This document shows, one piece after another, positions 38,401-46,611 of a stretch of 64,000 nucleotides of DNA (its first letter is position 1; each line of letters opens with the position of its first letter). A model generated the notes under the pieces. The model made no database searches, was not told where the DNA came from, and saw only the letters and a program-made list of their open reading frames with translations. The stretch covers positions 27,528,001-27,592,000 of the forward strand of contig NC_059503.1 in the NCBI RefSeq assembly GCF_914767665.1. The letters are read 5' to 3'. The DNA comes from Harmonia axyridis (Eukaryota > Arthropoda > Insecta > Coleoptera > Coccinellidae). The position numbers and the translations under genes were made by a program.

Positions 38401-40278
38401 TCCGAAAAACGTATTTTTTATTAGTATTTCAGATTCAATTTCGAAACGTATCTAGTACTTCGAACACTCATATTCAAAGAATTTTGTATTTGGGTATTTT
38501 TTATTCGGTTTCTTTTACATCTTTGTCGACGATTGCATTTTTTTTGCAATATCCAAGTTATTTGAGAAAAAAACTTTTATGGAAATGAGTAATTTCTGAA
38601 AAAAAAGAACGAAAATAACAGAAACAATTTTCACGATGTCATAAGTAAAATTCGATCCATTCTTTCACGATTTACTCAAAAAATTTCTTGTTTTATTTTC
38701 GAATCTGTACGCATCTCTACTATCTATCCTATTCATGAAGTAAAATTTAACCATAAGAGACATTAGAATAAGGTGTATTCTGAATAAAGTGAAAATACAG
38801 ACAATCTGTGAATAGGATAATACAGGTTCTCTGATCTTGTCTGATAATTAATTAATTATTCATTAACCGTTTCATCTAAATAAAAAACATATTACTTATT
38901 CGATACATTGCTTCTTTTTTCATCCTTTTCCACAAATGATCATATTCTCGCAAAAATTTCCTTTATTTCGAATGTGTACGATAAATATCAGTGGGATACG
39001 ATAATATGTACGATAAAATACGATAATTTTAAACACGCGGTACGATATTTTAGGCTTGTCGACCTGGCAACGCTGGTCGGTGCAAATATCTGTTATACCG
39101 CAGATGAGATCTGCAGGCCCTGTGGGAAGGAGACAAAAACAGCCTCACACATAGTGTGCCCGGGGCTGACTGGCGTTAGAACCACGCACATGGGAAAGTC
39201 AATTTTGGATACTCACGAAGTAATAGCCAAGGCTCCTAAGGATGTCGTCGGTTCGTTAACAGTATCCACGGCCTTCCTAGGTTTGTATGAATAAGTAGGG
39301 TTGAGAACAAATATCAATTTGGTAGAAGTTCACTGCAGGGCCGCCACCTGACATTTTAGCGCCCCGGCAAAATAAAATTTCGCCGCCCTGCTTTGCCCAA
39401 TTTATCTGAATTCTCTTTGAAATAGTCTCTGTTATTCCCCTCAGGCATCATTTCAATTTCATATGAAATCTTATTTTCAACTTAAAATCACCTTGTCAAA
39501 GACGTTTTGTCGATTTCAACAAAAACGTCCTGCATACTTAAAAGTACGACGCTCTATAAGTTTATAGTAAAAAGACGAAGTAGGTCTTAAAGGGGCATTT
39601 CAGTACCTATTCGTATATTCATAACTACATTTAATAATTGAGAGCTCCTATTCGATTTGAAAAAATTGCCGTTGGTAATTTTATTATTTTACTACAAAGA
39701 GTGGTATTTTCAGTAAGAAAACATTTTTGTGTCAGAAAATATGTCTTGTTTCATCAACTGACTGAATTAAATATCATCAACTGAAGACAGCAAGACTTAT
39801 GTAGTCCTTTCCATTAACATTAACAGAATTGAACAGTCTAGACAAATTCATGTTAATTGAAAAAAAAAACGTCTTTTAATCATCATTAGGTACAATCTAT
39901 CTATTTTCTAATGTTGTTGGAAATTCCTAAATAACCAAAACAAATTTGGTCCAAATTAGATGCGACACTAAAATTAATAATCAATACTTTTTACTGCTGT
40001 ATAAAAACCAGTTGAAAGTCGAAAAGACTTACAGGGCCGTCAAAAATTTCATCCAATCTCTCCTCCACATCTTTGCCTTTTTTCGGTCTAATCAACATGT
40101 ATATCCTCCTCAGTTTTGGACTTGATCTAAGTAGTTTTTCCAAGAACATCTTCCCAAGAAATCCAGTTGCTCCAGTGAGGAATATTGTCCCATTTTCGAA
40201 GACGGCTGATATATTGCTTTCAATATCAGTATTCTCGTCTTCTTCACCTCCTTTAGAGTATACCTTGTCAATGTCCAT
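17099..40278 (-). CDS. Fatty acyl-CoA reductase, eight exons, 518 aa
   Basis: FARs reduce fatty acyl-CoA to alcohol with NADPH, for wax, hydrocarbon or pheromone pathways, at ER or peroxisome membranes. Exons (minus strand): 40278-40033, 37130-36882, 28600-28455, 25691-25582, 25525-25333, 20449-20364, 20304-20124, 17444-17099. All junctions are GT..AG with matching phases and the total is 1557 nt. The product has the NADPH motif TGATGFLGK (Gly36, 39, 42), DCSLPDLG, FIIHCAATVNFDE, FLHVSTAF and the active site Tyr223-x-x-x-Lys227 in NTYVFTKA. IIRPGIVIAAVDEP and GWIDNYYGPTG follow, then a C-terminal FAR_C (sterile) domain and a hydrophobic tail. The length is normal for insects. Introns reach 9 kb because of TE insertions. 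The gene looks functional; which substrate it uses cannot be told. Confidence 0.88.
17445..18555. other. FAR intron 7, TE-poor part
   Basis: No supported coding region. Open frames here do not match FAR or TE proteins. A CAGGGTG-like half motif occurs near 18027. Confidence 0.4.
18556..19155. mobile_element. 600-base foldback, CAGGGTGTTTCCTAAACATG ends
   Basis: CAGGGTGTTTCCTAAACATG and its inverse, each next to TA (18554-18555 and 19156-19157). The two halves pair nearly completely around an AT-rich centre (about 18810-18900), so it is a hairpin MITE with no coding capacity. Confidence 0.9.
19350..20057. repeat. Two hAT-type termini in the same orientation
   Basis: At 19354-19398 and 20000-20055 the sequence is rich in TTGCCGCCC and ends GGGGGCCCTG and GACGGCCCTG. 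These resemble right ends of hAT elements that begin CAGGGCC, as at 39333. I found no matching left ends or duplications nearby, so the pieces are probably fragments. Confidence 0.4.
20124..20304 (-). CDS. FAR exon 7
   Basis: 181 nt between GTATTTACAG and GTGAGT, exactly the length of its paralog at 60668-60848. Encodes KEFMKLNV, then a hydrophobic segment ACFFLHTFPAYLIDFICICI. Confidence 0.8.
20364..20449 (-). CDS. FAR exon 6
   Basis: 86 nt between TTAATTACAG and donor GTAGGT. Encodes EEPIFNIVSSPEAPVTW. The equivalent exon of the second FAR is 104 nt, an in-frame 6-codon difference. Confidence 0.8.
20679..21721 (+). mobile_element. Tc1-like element with TA duplication, internally deleted
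   Basis: CACTGATCAACAATTG and the inverse CAATTGTTGAGCAGTG are next to TA at 20677-20678 and 21722-21723. Both continue inward with the shared block AGGGATCACTTA. At 1043 bases it is shorter than a full Tc1, and the missing part is the middle of the transposase. Confidence 0.9.
20984..21479 (+). pseudogene. Tc1-like transposase with central deletion
   Basis: The first frame (20984-21184) gives MPRRRLSPVQLDQIIRWIQE and SQREVSRRLNVSQSVVSRAW, the paired HTH domain. The overlapping frame to 21479 holds LDNARPHRSRL (second catalytic Asp), WPARSPDMNCIEHVWSEMSR (third acidic residue) and a normal C-terminus. The segment with the first catalytic Asp is deleted and the two frames are out of phase, so the gene is dead. 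Confidence 0.85.
22310..22525 (+). pseudogene. Possible pogo/Tigger transposase Cys-rich tail
   Basis: ENECLGCLERYENTKSTVEW, IQYVE, a stop, RRWLYDNCTSFKNYCMLCG. The CxxC..WIQ..C-x-x-W..C..C pattern resembles the C-terminal zinc-finger-like tail of insect Tigger/jerky transposases. One stop interrupts it and the catalytic region is not recognisable. Confidence 0.45.
22731..23159. other. Stretch without recognisable gene
   Basis: Part is similar to 61200-61440 (the TTTCGCAGAACGTAGT / TTTGTTTTGATTTTTC blocks). Because both lie upstream of FAR exon 6, this may be duplicated FAR intron sequence. Confidence 0.35.
23160..23700 (-). pseudogene. Non-LTR reverse transcriptase fragment
   Basis: On the minus strand, RIRKGVPQGFILGSILFI (about 23640-23587) is followed by VFVIAYADDMNVLI (about 23545-23505), the two central RT boxes. 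Frame breaks separate them. It lies in FAR intron 5. Confidence 0.7.
23735..23960. repeat. Single arm of the 58.9-60.5 kb foldback family
   Basis: Sequence from GCCACTGGATT through CAATATCGCCATTTTTCC to AAAAGAGTACGCG matches 60220-60410. No second arm or CAGGGTG end is present, so this is a solo fragment. Confidence 0.6.
23961..25332. other. FAR intron 5, unassigned part
   Basis: AT-rich. Short tandem AGTTAAGTAATT units occur near 24655-24690. One minus-strand open frame (24284-24051) has a hydrophobic segment but no recognisable family. No gene supported. Confidence 0.35.
25333..25525 (-). CDS. FAR exon 5
   Basis: 193 nt between TTTTGCAG and GTGAGG. Intron 4 is only 56 bases. Encodes VIAAVDEPVKGWIDNYYGPT and DLVPADYVINAGLAVIWDTV. 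Confidence 0.85.
25582..25691 (-). CDS. FAR exon 4 (active site)
   Basis: 110 nt between AAATTTCAG and GTAATA. Encodes LLGEWPNTYVFTKAIAENLV with the catalytic Tyr and Lys, then PIAIIRPGI. Confidence 0.85.
25740..26160. repeat. Possible MITE with GGGAGGTTTGATACA motifs
   Basis: GGGGAGGGTTGATACAAGG and GGGGAGGTTTGATACACGG near 25755-25792 are echoed by GGGAGGTTTGATACA and GGGAGGGATGATACACG at 26107-26146. The repeated motif at both sides suggests a short unclassified element next to FAR exon 4. Confidence 0.35.
26164..27933. mobile_element. Foldback with internally repeated arms
   Basis: CAGGGTGTCCCGGGAAGAAT and its inverse are next to TA on both sides. Each arm has about two and a half tandem units of roughly 300 bases, each containing GGAAGGCGATA-type, GATCCGGACT and CACCCTGTA motifs. 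The centre on the minus strand (about 27180-27110) reads HINVLKCVKMEEYYFEQY, a likely transposase C-terminus. Same family as 1-894. Confidence 0.8.
28455..28600 (-). CDS. FAR exon 3
   Basis: 146 nt, acceptor TTATTTCACAG, donor GTAAGG, entering in phase 0 and leaving in phase 2. Begins AFLHVSTAFSHCIRSDIGEK, typical of FARs. Confidence 0.85.
28601..30248. other. FAR intron 2, unassigned part
   Basis: No supported gene. About 29165-29302 is a degraded copy of the hAT MITE at 42951-43196 (shared GTGTCTGTAAATTCAAAGGA). Two plus-strand open frames near 28755-29129 and 29822-30064 have no recognisable homology. Confidence 0.4.
30377..31300. mobile_element. hAT element with 8-bp target duplication TCGAGATT
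   Basis: TCGAGATT is repeated exactly at 30369-30376 and 31301-31308. The ends CAGTTCCGTATCTAGG and CCTAGATACGGCTCTG are inverted. Inside, near 30655-30725, the plus strand reads YRNLVITISVERRHSAFRS, a remnant of the hAT dimerisation domain. The clean foldback copy at 7948 provides the empty site (AAATCGAGATCATCAGG). Confidence 0.9.
32383..32427 (+). repeat. Five tandem GGATACTGA units at the LINE 5' end
   Basis: Five perfect 9-base units start right at the insertion junction. Whether they belong to the promoter/5' UTR of the element or arose during insertion cannot be told from one copy. Confidence 0.85.
32649..33554 (+). CDS. LINE ORF1 protein (PHD finger, coiled coil, RNA-binding domain)
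   Basis: 301 codons. Residues 1-56 hold a PHD-type zinc finger (CVSCGTP, KCFSCTSEIHLTCLG, KWVCGGC). About 60-135 is heptad-rich (LESENEKLHQNVNLLQQQL). About 140-295 resembles the RNA-chaperone/FP25K-type C-terminal domain of insect LINE ORF1 proteins (VDVVGVPEK; IYVNESLSQDTRRIFNATRK; YCWIQDGRVLLRR). The protein would bind element RNA and form the retrotransposition particle. The frame is intact. ORF2 begins 34 bases downstream, so reinitiation or readthrough is needed. Confidence 0.85.
   Translation: MPVNCVSCGTPASRNKPAVKCFSCTSEIHLTCLGVTTDSLKTLGKAGSIKWVCGGCSLESTNSGKGDIGRKLDKIVTDLASVANKQSEFMTSLNFYGNKIDDFESKLVAFESMSRRLEGMDARLKTLESENEKLHQNVNLLQQQLKSRSVDVVGVPEKKSENVLNIVESIARRLNVSDVRGFIEGCHRVHFMPKKDNMSRPIVIDFRSKSYRDSFLRAYKGNKDGIKTSDIGFDGIERTIYVNESLSQDTRRIFNATRKFSKENGYRYCWIQDGRVLLRRDETSGIVRITTEKDLARLPPH
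33589..36454 (+). pseudogene. LINE ORF2: endonuclease and reverse transcriptase, one frameshift
   Basis: 33589-35670 encodes an APE-type endonuclease (NIYYQNCRGLRTKTTEFLKS, CVTESWL, LIGDFNLPRFSW, EDVHHPALDV). The reverse transcriptase follows: NYRPISVLSHFGKLFESIV, VYTDLSKAFDKVHH, SGVPQGSHLGPLLFILYIND, and catalytic YADD. The frame ends at 35670, just after YADD; the rest of the palm and the thumb continue in another frame from about 35650 to 36454 (AVKDSDDARKFQDDLNRFDE). One small indel near 35650 accounts for this. No RNase H domain is seen. Cutting and copying would occur at the target site by target-primed reverse transcription. Confidence 0.85.
36882..37130 (-). CDS. FAR exon 2
   Basis: 83 codons, acceptor TCGTATAG, donor GTGAGT, phase 0 both sides. 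Contains KYPRFIEKVSIVNGDCSLPD and the CAATVNFDEKL segment. Its 3' end is only 72 bases from the foldback that ends at 36809. Confidence 0.85.
37131..37364. other. FAR intron 1, no feature seen
   Basis: Short stretch between the acceptor of FAR exon 2 and a LINE fragment. Nothing recognisable. Confidence 0.4.
37413..39075. mobile_element. hAT element with 8-bp target duplication GTCGGTGC
   Basis: GTCGGTGC occurs exactly at 37405-37412 and 39076-39083. The ends CAGCGTTGCC and GGCAACGCTG are perfect inverted repeats. Both subterminal regions are packed with GTACGATAA motifs (37439-37525 and 38965-39050), likely transposase-binding sites. The middle (about 37574-38790) is another hAT remnant. 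Confidence 0.9.
37574..38790. mobile_element. hAT remnant nested in the 37.4-39.1 kb hAT element
   Basis: It begins CAGTATGGCCAG, then TTTTTAGTAGGAAGAAATC. The order matches the inverted remnant at 14454-15597 (AACCGAGACG, TTCATTGGGGTTCTACG-like block, ACATCAGATGGTGT-like block). The last shared block is ATTCTGAATAAAGTG at 38777-38791. The other terminus is lost. Confidence 0.6.
39333..40032. other. FAR intron 1, with a lone hAT-type terminus
   Basis: CAGGGCCGCCACCTGACATT at 39334 followed by CGCCCCGGCAAAATAAAATT resembles a hAT left end. No right end or duplication is found. The rest is AT-rich without a gene. Confidence 0.4.
40033..40278 (-). CDS. FAR exon 1
   Basis: 82 codons from Met, acidic start, then the Rossmann motif GATGFLGK and IYMLIRPKKGKDVEERLDEI. 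Donor GTAAGT follows FDGP in phase 0. An acceptor-like TTGTTTCAG ends at 40317, so 40279-40316 is probably the end of a spliced 5' UTR. Confidence 0.85.
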
Positions 40279-40316
40279 TTCTTTCGTGTTTTGTTTTATC
40301 CTTCGTTATTGTTATT

Positions 40317-42950
40317 CTGAAACAATATATAATATATCATGAAAATGTTTTAAGTTTAAAAGAATGATATTATTTGCAGTTCAGTTGTACCTCACGAAGC
40401 AACTACCTTGAAACTTGATCTATCTTAGATGATGTGAGGAGCTTGATATTTGGTAAGGAAATATAATTTTTTTTCATAGCTTCATACACCAGGAATCTCA
40501 ACACCGTCGGTTTGTGATAATTTTTTTTTTTATATTCGTCTCAAATCTTCTGAGGTTTTACTTATGCAATCAACATAATTTTTCACCAGACTTTGAATTG
40601 TCATTCTACACCCAAATGCATATTTTCATCTGGATCGAATCTGCAGTTTTGAAATACACAAAAAACTTTTCAAGTTTCATGTTACAAGCTTTTCTGTTCG
40701 TACACCGGAACTGACACAAACATCCTTGAATTTGACGACGAATGACTGAGTAGAACTTTTTCATTTGAGACCATTTCCAGATCGAAATTCGAAAAATACA
40801 AAAAGAATAGAGTGAATATGAACGTGAAAAAGTCGTTGATGGTAAAAGTGAAATAATCAAAATCAAAAAAGTCATTAGTAATCGAATATAAATCTTGAAA
40901 TGCAAATAGTTCAATTGTATTAGTGTATCGAACAGAAAACAAGTTTTAATTATGAAAGTGAATGAGTTGAATATTGATCGATTCGAATCAAGGGTCTTTT
41001 GTGTGAAAATTGAAAAATATTTCGAACAAATTGAATATGTCATGGTCGTTTCGACGTCAATTTATTTTCATTGTTCTTTTATCATCAAAAATATGAATAT
41101 TGAAACGGAAATGCCTATTCAAGAACAAACCCGTGAAAGCAGAGCAGAAGAAAACAATTGAGCATTTTTGTTATATTCTACTCACAGTTAATTAAATGTG
41201 AGGAGAATACAATAAAAAATTCCGTCTGTCTGCCGCTTACTGTCCAGAACTTTTATCAGAATTTTTAGCACAAATTTAGCATACAAGTCGGTTGCTACAC
41301 CGCATCGAATCCTCAAAAAAAATTAATAAGATTTCAAGGGAAAAAATTTTGTGATCATATTAAAAAAACATCAGAAACTTGGGTAGACACAATGATGAAA
41401 TGGAAAATATTCATTGTTTGAATATAATAATCTTTACCACAGAAAAAAGTCATGAACTCGTATTTTTGAAGTTTTATTTACATTTTGGGATGAATTATCC
41501 TGGGTTCAAATTCCGGCGCTACAAATTCATCAAAAGTTTTATATTAATATTTATTGAAAAATTTGCGATGTTTCCAAATATTAGTGAAAATATGCAAATT
41601 TTTAATTCATTCATATAAAATAAACTGATTACAAGGTTGAGAGTAGGTAAAATCTTTAGCTTTATGAACAAATTAATAAAAGAAAGTGAACAAAAGTGTT
41701 ATTCATTCTGTTCGAATAACTTTAAGACACCAAAATTGCTGAATAAGGGCTCGTTATCAGAAAGTATCTTATTGAGAATATTGAATGATATTAACGTTTA
41801 CAAAAATAGATATTCAAAATTGATTTAATTCATTTAAATTAACATAATAAAAATGCAATGCGATAGAATCAGTTGACTTATTTATATTGAATCGAAAATA
41901 AATTGACAGTTAATATATTTTTCAAATCTTTAAATAACAATTGCTTCCCTACACAGTATCTTCTTCAAATTCTACATATTTCAATAAGCCTCCGTAGACT
42001 GATTCAGCTCTAATTTTATTTTCCATTTAAAATTAATTTCTGTCAAATAAAGACCGAGTGATTCCAATATTATTTATACTGATAATTACAGAATCACAAC
42101 ATGATTTTCGAATCAACTCTTCCTAAATTATGAGTGAAATATCAAGAATTGATGGATACTTTCGCAATTATAAGATAAACTAAATTCCTTCAGAAATATC
42201 AACTACAAAATTACTACTATTTGATTCAAAAACCTCTCGAAATGATGAAGAAAATGTCGTCAATTTATTTTAGTGTTTTGAATTAAATTAAATTAAGTTT
42301 TGAATTCGAATATTATGCGATTCGCTCTAAAGAAACTACGCTGAATATTTTTCGAATGAGAATTTAATATGTTGCTACATATATTCGTCTTTTTTCTTAT
42401 TTTGCTTCATAGTGTGGAATGCATATTAAAACACTTTTATATTGCCAATCCAAATATCATTCAGAAGTTTGTTCTTGAGCTATAATTTAATTTCCGTCAG
42501 TGTTTATACTTACAATTCCAACATTTCAATTTCATAGTTTAAAGACTGGAAGAAGAATAGGAATTTTTTTTTTGTCATTTAATAAAAATAGTTATTTTCG
42601 ACAGATTGAATGAAAATGGCACCGCACATTTTCATTCATTTAATAAGAAAAAAAATTAATTTGAAAATCCTTATTGCTGCAATAGAAGGGATGTCTTTCA
42701 TACTCCAGTCTTCCAAACTGAATGTAATGAATGAAATAACTTATTAATGCTTGATACGAAGAAAACTAAACATAGAAATTGCAAAAATATTTAGCAGGTA
42801 CGTACTCACGTAGTTAACTTCTCAAGTGTATGTAAAAACACGGTACCTGTTGGATCACTGTCATGCACCTGTAGAGTATTATAGTGGCATGTACTACTGA
42901 GAGGATTTCCTGGATATAGTCAATGGAAATAATGATATTCCTCTTCTGCC
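40317..42950. other. Intergenic/5' region without supported gene
   Basis: This lies upstream of FAR exon 1 and should contain its promoter and 5' UTR exon, which I cannot place. The sequence is very AT-rich. Overlapping open frames around 40600-41160 on both strands have no recognisable domains. Confidence 0.4.
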
Positions 42951-43196
42951 CAGTAGCGTACGCAGGGGGGGATAAGGGACGAATATACATTAGGTACAAA
43001 GCTCATAATTTAATTGTGTGAAAATTTAATCAACGAATTCATCAACCAGCGGTCATATCACAAGCCTTGATCTGATCTGACTGTCGTCGGCATAATCATT
43101 ATCTCAAGAAGTGTCTGTAAATTCAAAGGACATCGGAAACGAATACTCAATTTTTTTTCTTTATCCCCCCAAGGCTTATGTCTAGGTACGCCACTG
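42951..43196. mobile_element. hAT MITE with 8-bp target duplication CTTCTGCC
   Basis: CTTCTGCC is exactly repeated at 42943-42950 and 43197-43204. The ends are CAGTAGCGTACGCAGG and, inverted, CAGTGGCGTACCTAG. At 246 bases it has no coding capacity. A degraded relative lies near 29165-29302. Confidence 0.9.
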
Positions 43197-43254
43197 CTTC
43201 TGCCTGATACCTACCTTCTTGATTTTTGATCGATTGTTTATGTTTATACAATTG

Positions 43255-43410
43255 CCAGCAGAGCTGTGCCAAAGCATTGTGCTCAGGGCTTTCGAAAGTA
43301 CTCGAAGCCTTTTTGTGCTCCAAGCACTTTTTAAAAGCAGTGTTTAGTGCTTAGTAATCGAAGCACTTCAGCAAAAGGCTTACTGCTTAGTTGTCCCTAA
43401 TGTAATCTGC
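43255..43410. repeat. Fragment of the GTGCTTAGTGCTCGAA repeat
   Basis: CAGAGCTGTGCC start followed by AGTGTTTAGTGCTTAGTAAT and GAAGCACTTC motifs, as in 10340-10450 and 47270-47400. Confidence 0.5.
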
Positions 43411-43616
43411 TAAGCCCTTCCAAAATCTTGTCATAAAACGAATGTACGCCTTGGTACCATATAGTAAACCTATGATGGTGTCAAATAATCTGATTAGTCT
43501 TTGATTGTGTATTGATATTCAGAATTACAGTGATAAACATCTCGCAGTGTGAACCTCTCGCTAGTATATTGTTATTTCATGAATTAAGGTATTAAAATAT
43601 CTTTGAGCTCTTTATA

Positions 43617-43979
43617 CAGGGTGATTCTTTGAATTGTAAATATATTTCAACCGAAGATTCCTGATTTTCTTCACCTTTTTTCCGATTTGCGGTTGAAGAG
43701 AAACAAGCTGTTGTAAATCCATAGGAAAATTTAAATTTTATATATCTATATTTCGCAAATGGAATGGAATCGAAGAACATGAATTTCAGAATATTATTTT
43801 TAATTGATTTCATTAATCTTTTTCGAACATAAAATGCCAACAAAGTCCAGTCAACTCCAGAAAGCCCGCTATACTAAGTGAGAAAAATTGAATCGGAAAA
43901 AATAGTAAAGGAAAAAATGTTTCTTGTGACCTCTGGAATCTTGGGATGAAATAGATGTACAAATCAAAGACTCACCCTG
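43617..43979. mobile_element. 363-base MITE, CAGGGTGATTCTTTGAATTG ends
   Basis: CAGGGTGATTCTTTGA and its near-perfect inverse are next to TA (43615-43616 and 43980-43981). Only the terminal 25 bases or so pair, unlike the long-armed foldbacks. Confidence 0.8.
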
Positions 43980-44246
43980 TATAGTATACGATACTTGTTA
44001 TGTAATTAAATATTATACTTTTCCTTTCTTTGATCCCAAAATATTTCTTCAAAGTGTTTTCATAGGAGAAATTAAATAATAGGGTTCAGTTTACATTTGT
44101 TAATTCATTATTGAATTTCTTCAGATAGCTCGGAAATCCCAGGTGGCATATGACCAATATAACCATAACCAGCATATGTGTAAACTGAATTGCACAAATA
44201 GTTACTGCAGTTACTGTTACTGATTTTATTATCCTTCACGAAAAAT

Positions 44247-44640
44247 TATTTTTTCGGCAACCGTCCGGGAAGTGCTCACTTCCCGTACGCTTTTTCTCTG
44301 AGAAAGTAGCATTTCCCGGCCTAGTCCGGAAAGTACGTACTTCCCGGACTAGGACGGAAAAGAATCATAGAATCCATAGCAACCGAGATAACGGCTGACA
44401 GTTCATATGAAATTAGTTGTCAAAAATTTGCATGTTTTTTGATCGCAATCGCAATAAAATATGGAAAGCAGCAGCGATAGTGTTATTTTACATGGTTGCC
44501 GAAAAAATATTGTACGCAACACGCCCGAAAATGGTTTTTTTGGACTCACAGACTTCCAGGACTCGCTTACGCTCGTCCTGGAATTTTGTCTATTCGTCCA
44601 AAAAAACCCTATTTTCCGGACTTGTTACGTAAATTACTAT
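44247..44640. repeat. Hairpin-rich mobile unit, copy 1 (inverted orientation)
   Basis: It runs from TTTTCGGCAACC to GTTACGTAAATTACTA. Near the CGGCAACC end it has two strong palindromes: CGGGAAGTGCTCACTTCCCG, and GCCTAGTCCGG..AAGTACGTACTT..CCGGACTAGG. A further short palindrome, CCAGGAC..GTCCTGG, lies near the other end, and GGTTGCCGAAAAA is repeated inside. No coding capacity is evident. Confidence 0.7.
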
Positions 44641-44698
44641 TATTCGTCCTTTGCAATTTCACAGTTGACGTTTTGGAATATTAAATTTTTTTTGTATA

Positions 44699-46182
44699 CA
44701 GGGTCATTCACCGCGATGGCCTATTAGACGTTCATGGAAAAATAATCATAATTTTGTGCTGAAACTTTGCATGTGGGCCGGTGAGACAATAATCTTTTTC
44801 CCTAGAATATTTTCAAATCTCAACAACTTCCGGTTATATCAGAAAGATTCTACTACTTCCTTATTTAAAATCGAACACCCAGTATATTATTGCATCATTA
44901 GGCCTTTCTAGTAACAATTTCAGCAATATGCCATACCTTAGAAAACTCAATGGTTCATGAGTTAATAGGATTCTTTTGAAAAAAAAGGGCTCGATGAGGA
45001 CTCACTTTTTTCAGAATATTTCTGCAGAAAAAGTTTTTTCGAAAAAACCTTTATCATTTTCGATTCTGCAAATACGAAGTATTATAAGACTGTTCGCAGT
45101 TTGGATCAAAAATGTACAGGGTGTTTATGAGAATATCATGAACTTGGACAACTCAAATTCATCAAAACTCAAGATTTTCAAATTGGAACCTATATTTTTA
45201 TTATTTCAGTCGATTCTACGTACGAAAATAGTGAGGGTTACTTAGGCAAACCCTATACCTAAAATGAATACTTAAGAGTTATCCAGGAAGAACTTCGAAT
45301 CAGGAGAAACCGCAACTTCTAACTGTGTGAAGTAGTCTGTGACTTCCGGAAATAAACTGCAATTTGATGTTTCGATAACTAAATTTGACTTCTCAAGAAT
45401 TGAAATTAATTATTCGTTATTGAAAATTGTATTGTTTATGGATTTTTCAACAACGAAAAATTAGATATAATGCATGAAAATTAAAATTAAGTCATCCAAA
45501 CATCGAATTTTAGTTTCTTTCTATGTTTTACATAGATTACAGACTTCTCCACACAGTTAGAAATTGCATTTTTTCATCTTTTAAAGTTCTTCCTCGATAA
45601 CACTCAAAGTATTCATTTTAGGTATAGGGTTTACTTGAGTAATCTCCATTTCTTTTACACGTAGAATCGACTGAAATAATAAAAAATATAGGTTCTAATT
45701 TGAAAATATTGAGTTTTGATGAATTTGAGTTATCCAAGTTCATGATCTTCTGATAAACACCCTGTACATTTTTCGTATAAATCGCGAACAGGTTTATGAT
45801 ACTACGTATTCGCAGAATCGAAAATGATAAAAGATTTTTCGAAAAAACTTTTCCTGCAGATATATTCGAGGAAATGTTAGTCCTCGTCGCCACCTTTTTC
45901 CCATAGACTCATGAACCGTTAAGTTTTTAGCAAAGGTATGGCATATAGCTGAAATTCTCATCAGAAAAGCTATCTAATAATATATATGCAATAACATACT
46001 GGGTGTGCCATTTGGAATAAGAAAGTAGTAGTCTGTTTCTGGTATAACAGGAAGTGTTAAAGGTCTGAAAATATTGTAGGGGCAAAGATCATTATCTCAA
46101 ACCTCAAAATGCAAAGTTTCAGGATAAAATTGTGATCAGTTTTCCATAAACTCCTCATAGGCCATCGCGGTGAATCACCCTG
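44699..46182. mobile_element. Foldback, CAGGGT(C/G)ATTCACCGCGATGG ends
   Basis: The ends are inverted and next to TA (44697-44698 and 46183-46184). The arms of about 550 bases share, for example, GGTATGGCATAT-, CATTTTCGATTCTGC- and AATTTGAAAAT-type blocks. The centre is short and non-coding. Confidence 0.85.
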
Positions 46183-46611
46183 TATAATTAGGTCGGTTTT
46201 GTGATTAAATATTCAGTGATTTTCCAAGATATTCTGTTTAAATTTTCTATGATTATGGTAAGCGATCAACATTAGATGCAAATTGCAAAAATTGATGGTA
46301 GTTTCGAAATTACTAGGGAAAAAATTCGAACGACCCTATTTATGGAACTCCTTTTCGGATTTTAATTAACTCAACAACGATATTCAAAATTCAAAGCTAC
46401 CCTTCAAATTTGAAGTTACTATGTCTCTCCGTTTGAGAATTATCATGTTTACGGCCAAAAGGACATCATCGAATTTGAGCGCGTATTCATCATCGTATTA
46501 CTGTCATCGTTTAAGGTCATTGCTGGTTCAATATCCGTAAATTTCTAACATTATGACGAAATAATCGAGTGATCTATTCAAGGAATGACGTTCAAAAATA
46601 AATAGTCATAA

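Larger units (their letters stand above)
37365..39294 (+). pseudogene. LINE C-terminal fragment split by a hAT element
   Basis: 37368-37412 reads KLRVMMGLLTGHCRC. After the hAT insertion, 39076-39294 continues with EICRPCGKETKTASHIVCPG and DTHEVIAKAPKDVVGSL. The GHCR plus CxxCGxxxETxxHIxC pattern is typical for the region downstream of the RNase H in R1/I/Jockey-like elements. A frame change lies near the junction. Confidence 0.65.

Noticed and set aside
40606..41161. Overlapping open frames on both strands as a gene pair
   Set aside because: No signal, domain or splice logic; AT-rich sequence readily gives such frames.
44461..44727. Open frames MESSSDSVILHGCRKN.. in the hairpin units (also near 49600 and 51820) as a small gene family
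   Set aside because: The frames run through palindromic, non-coding-looking repeats, differ between copies by frame, and have no domain. More likely chance frames in a repeat, though the ATG could derive from a parent gene.
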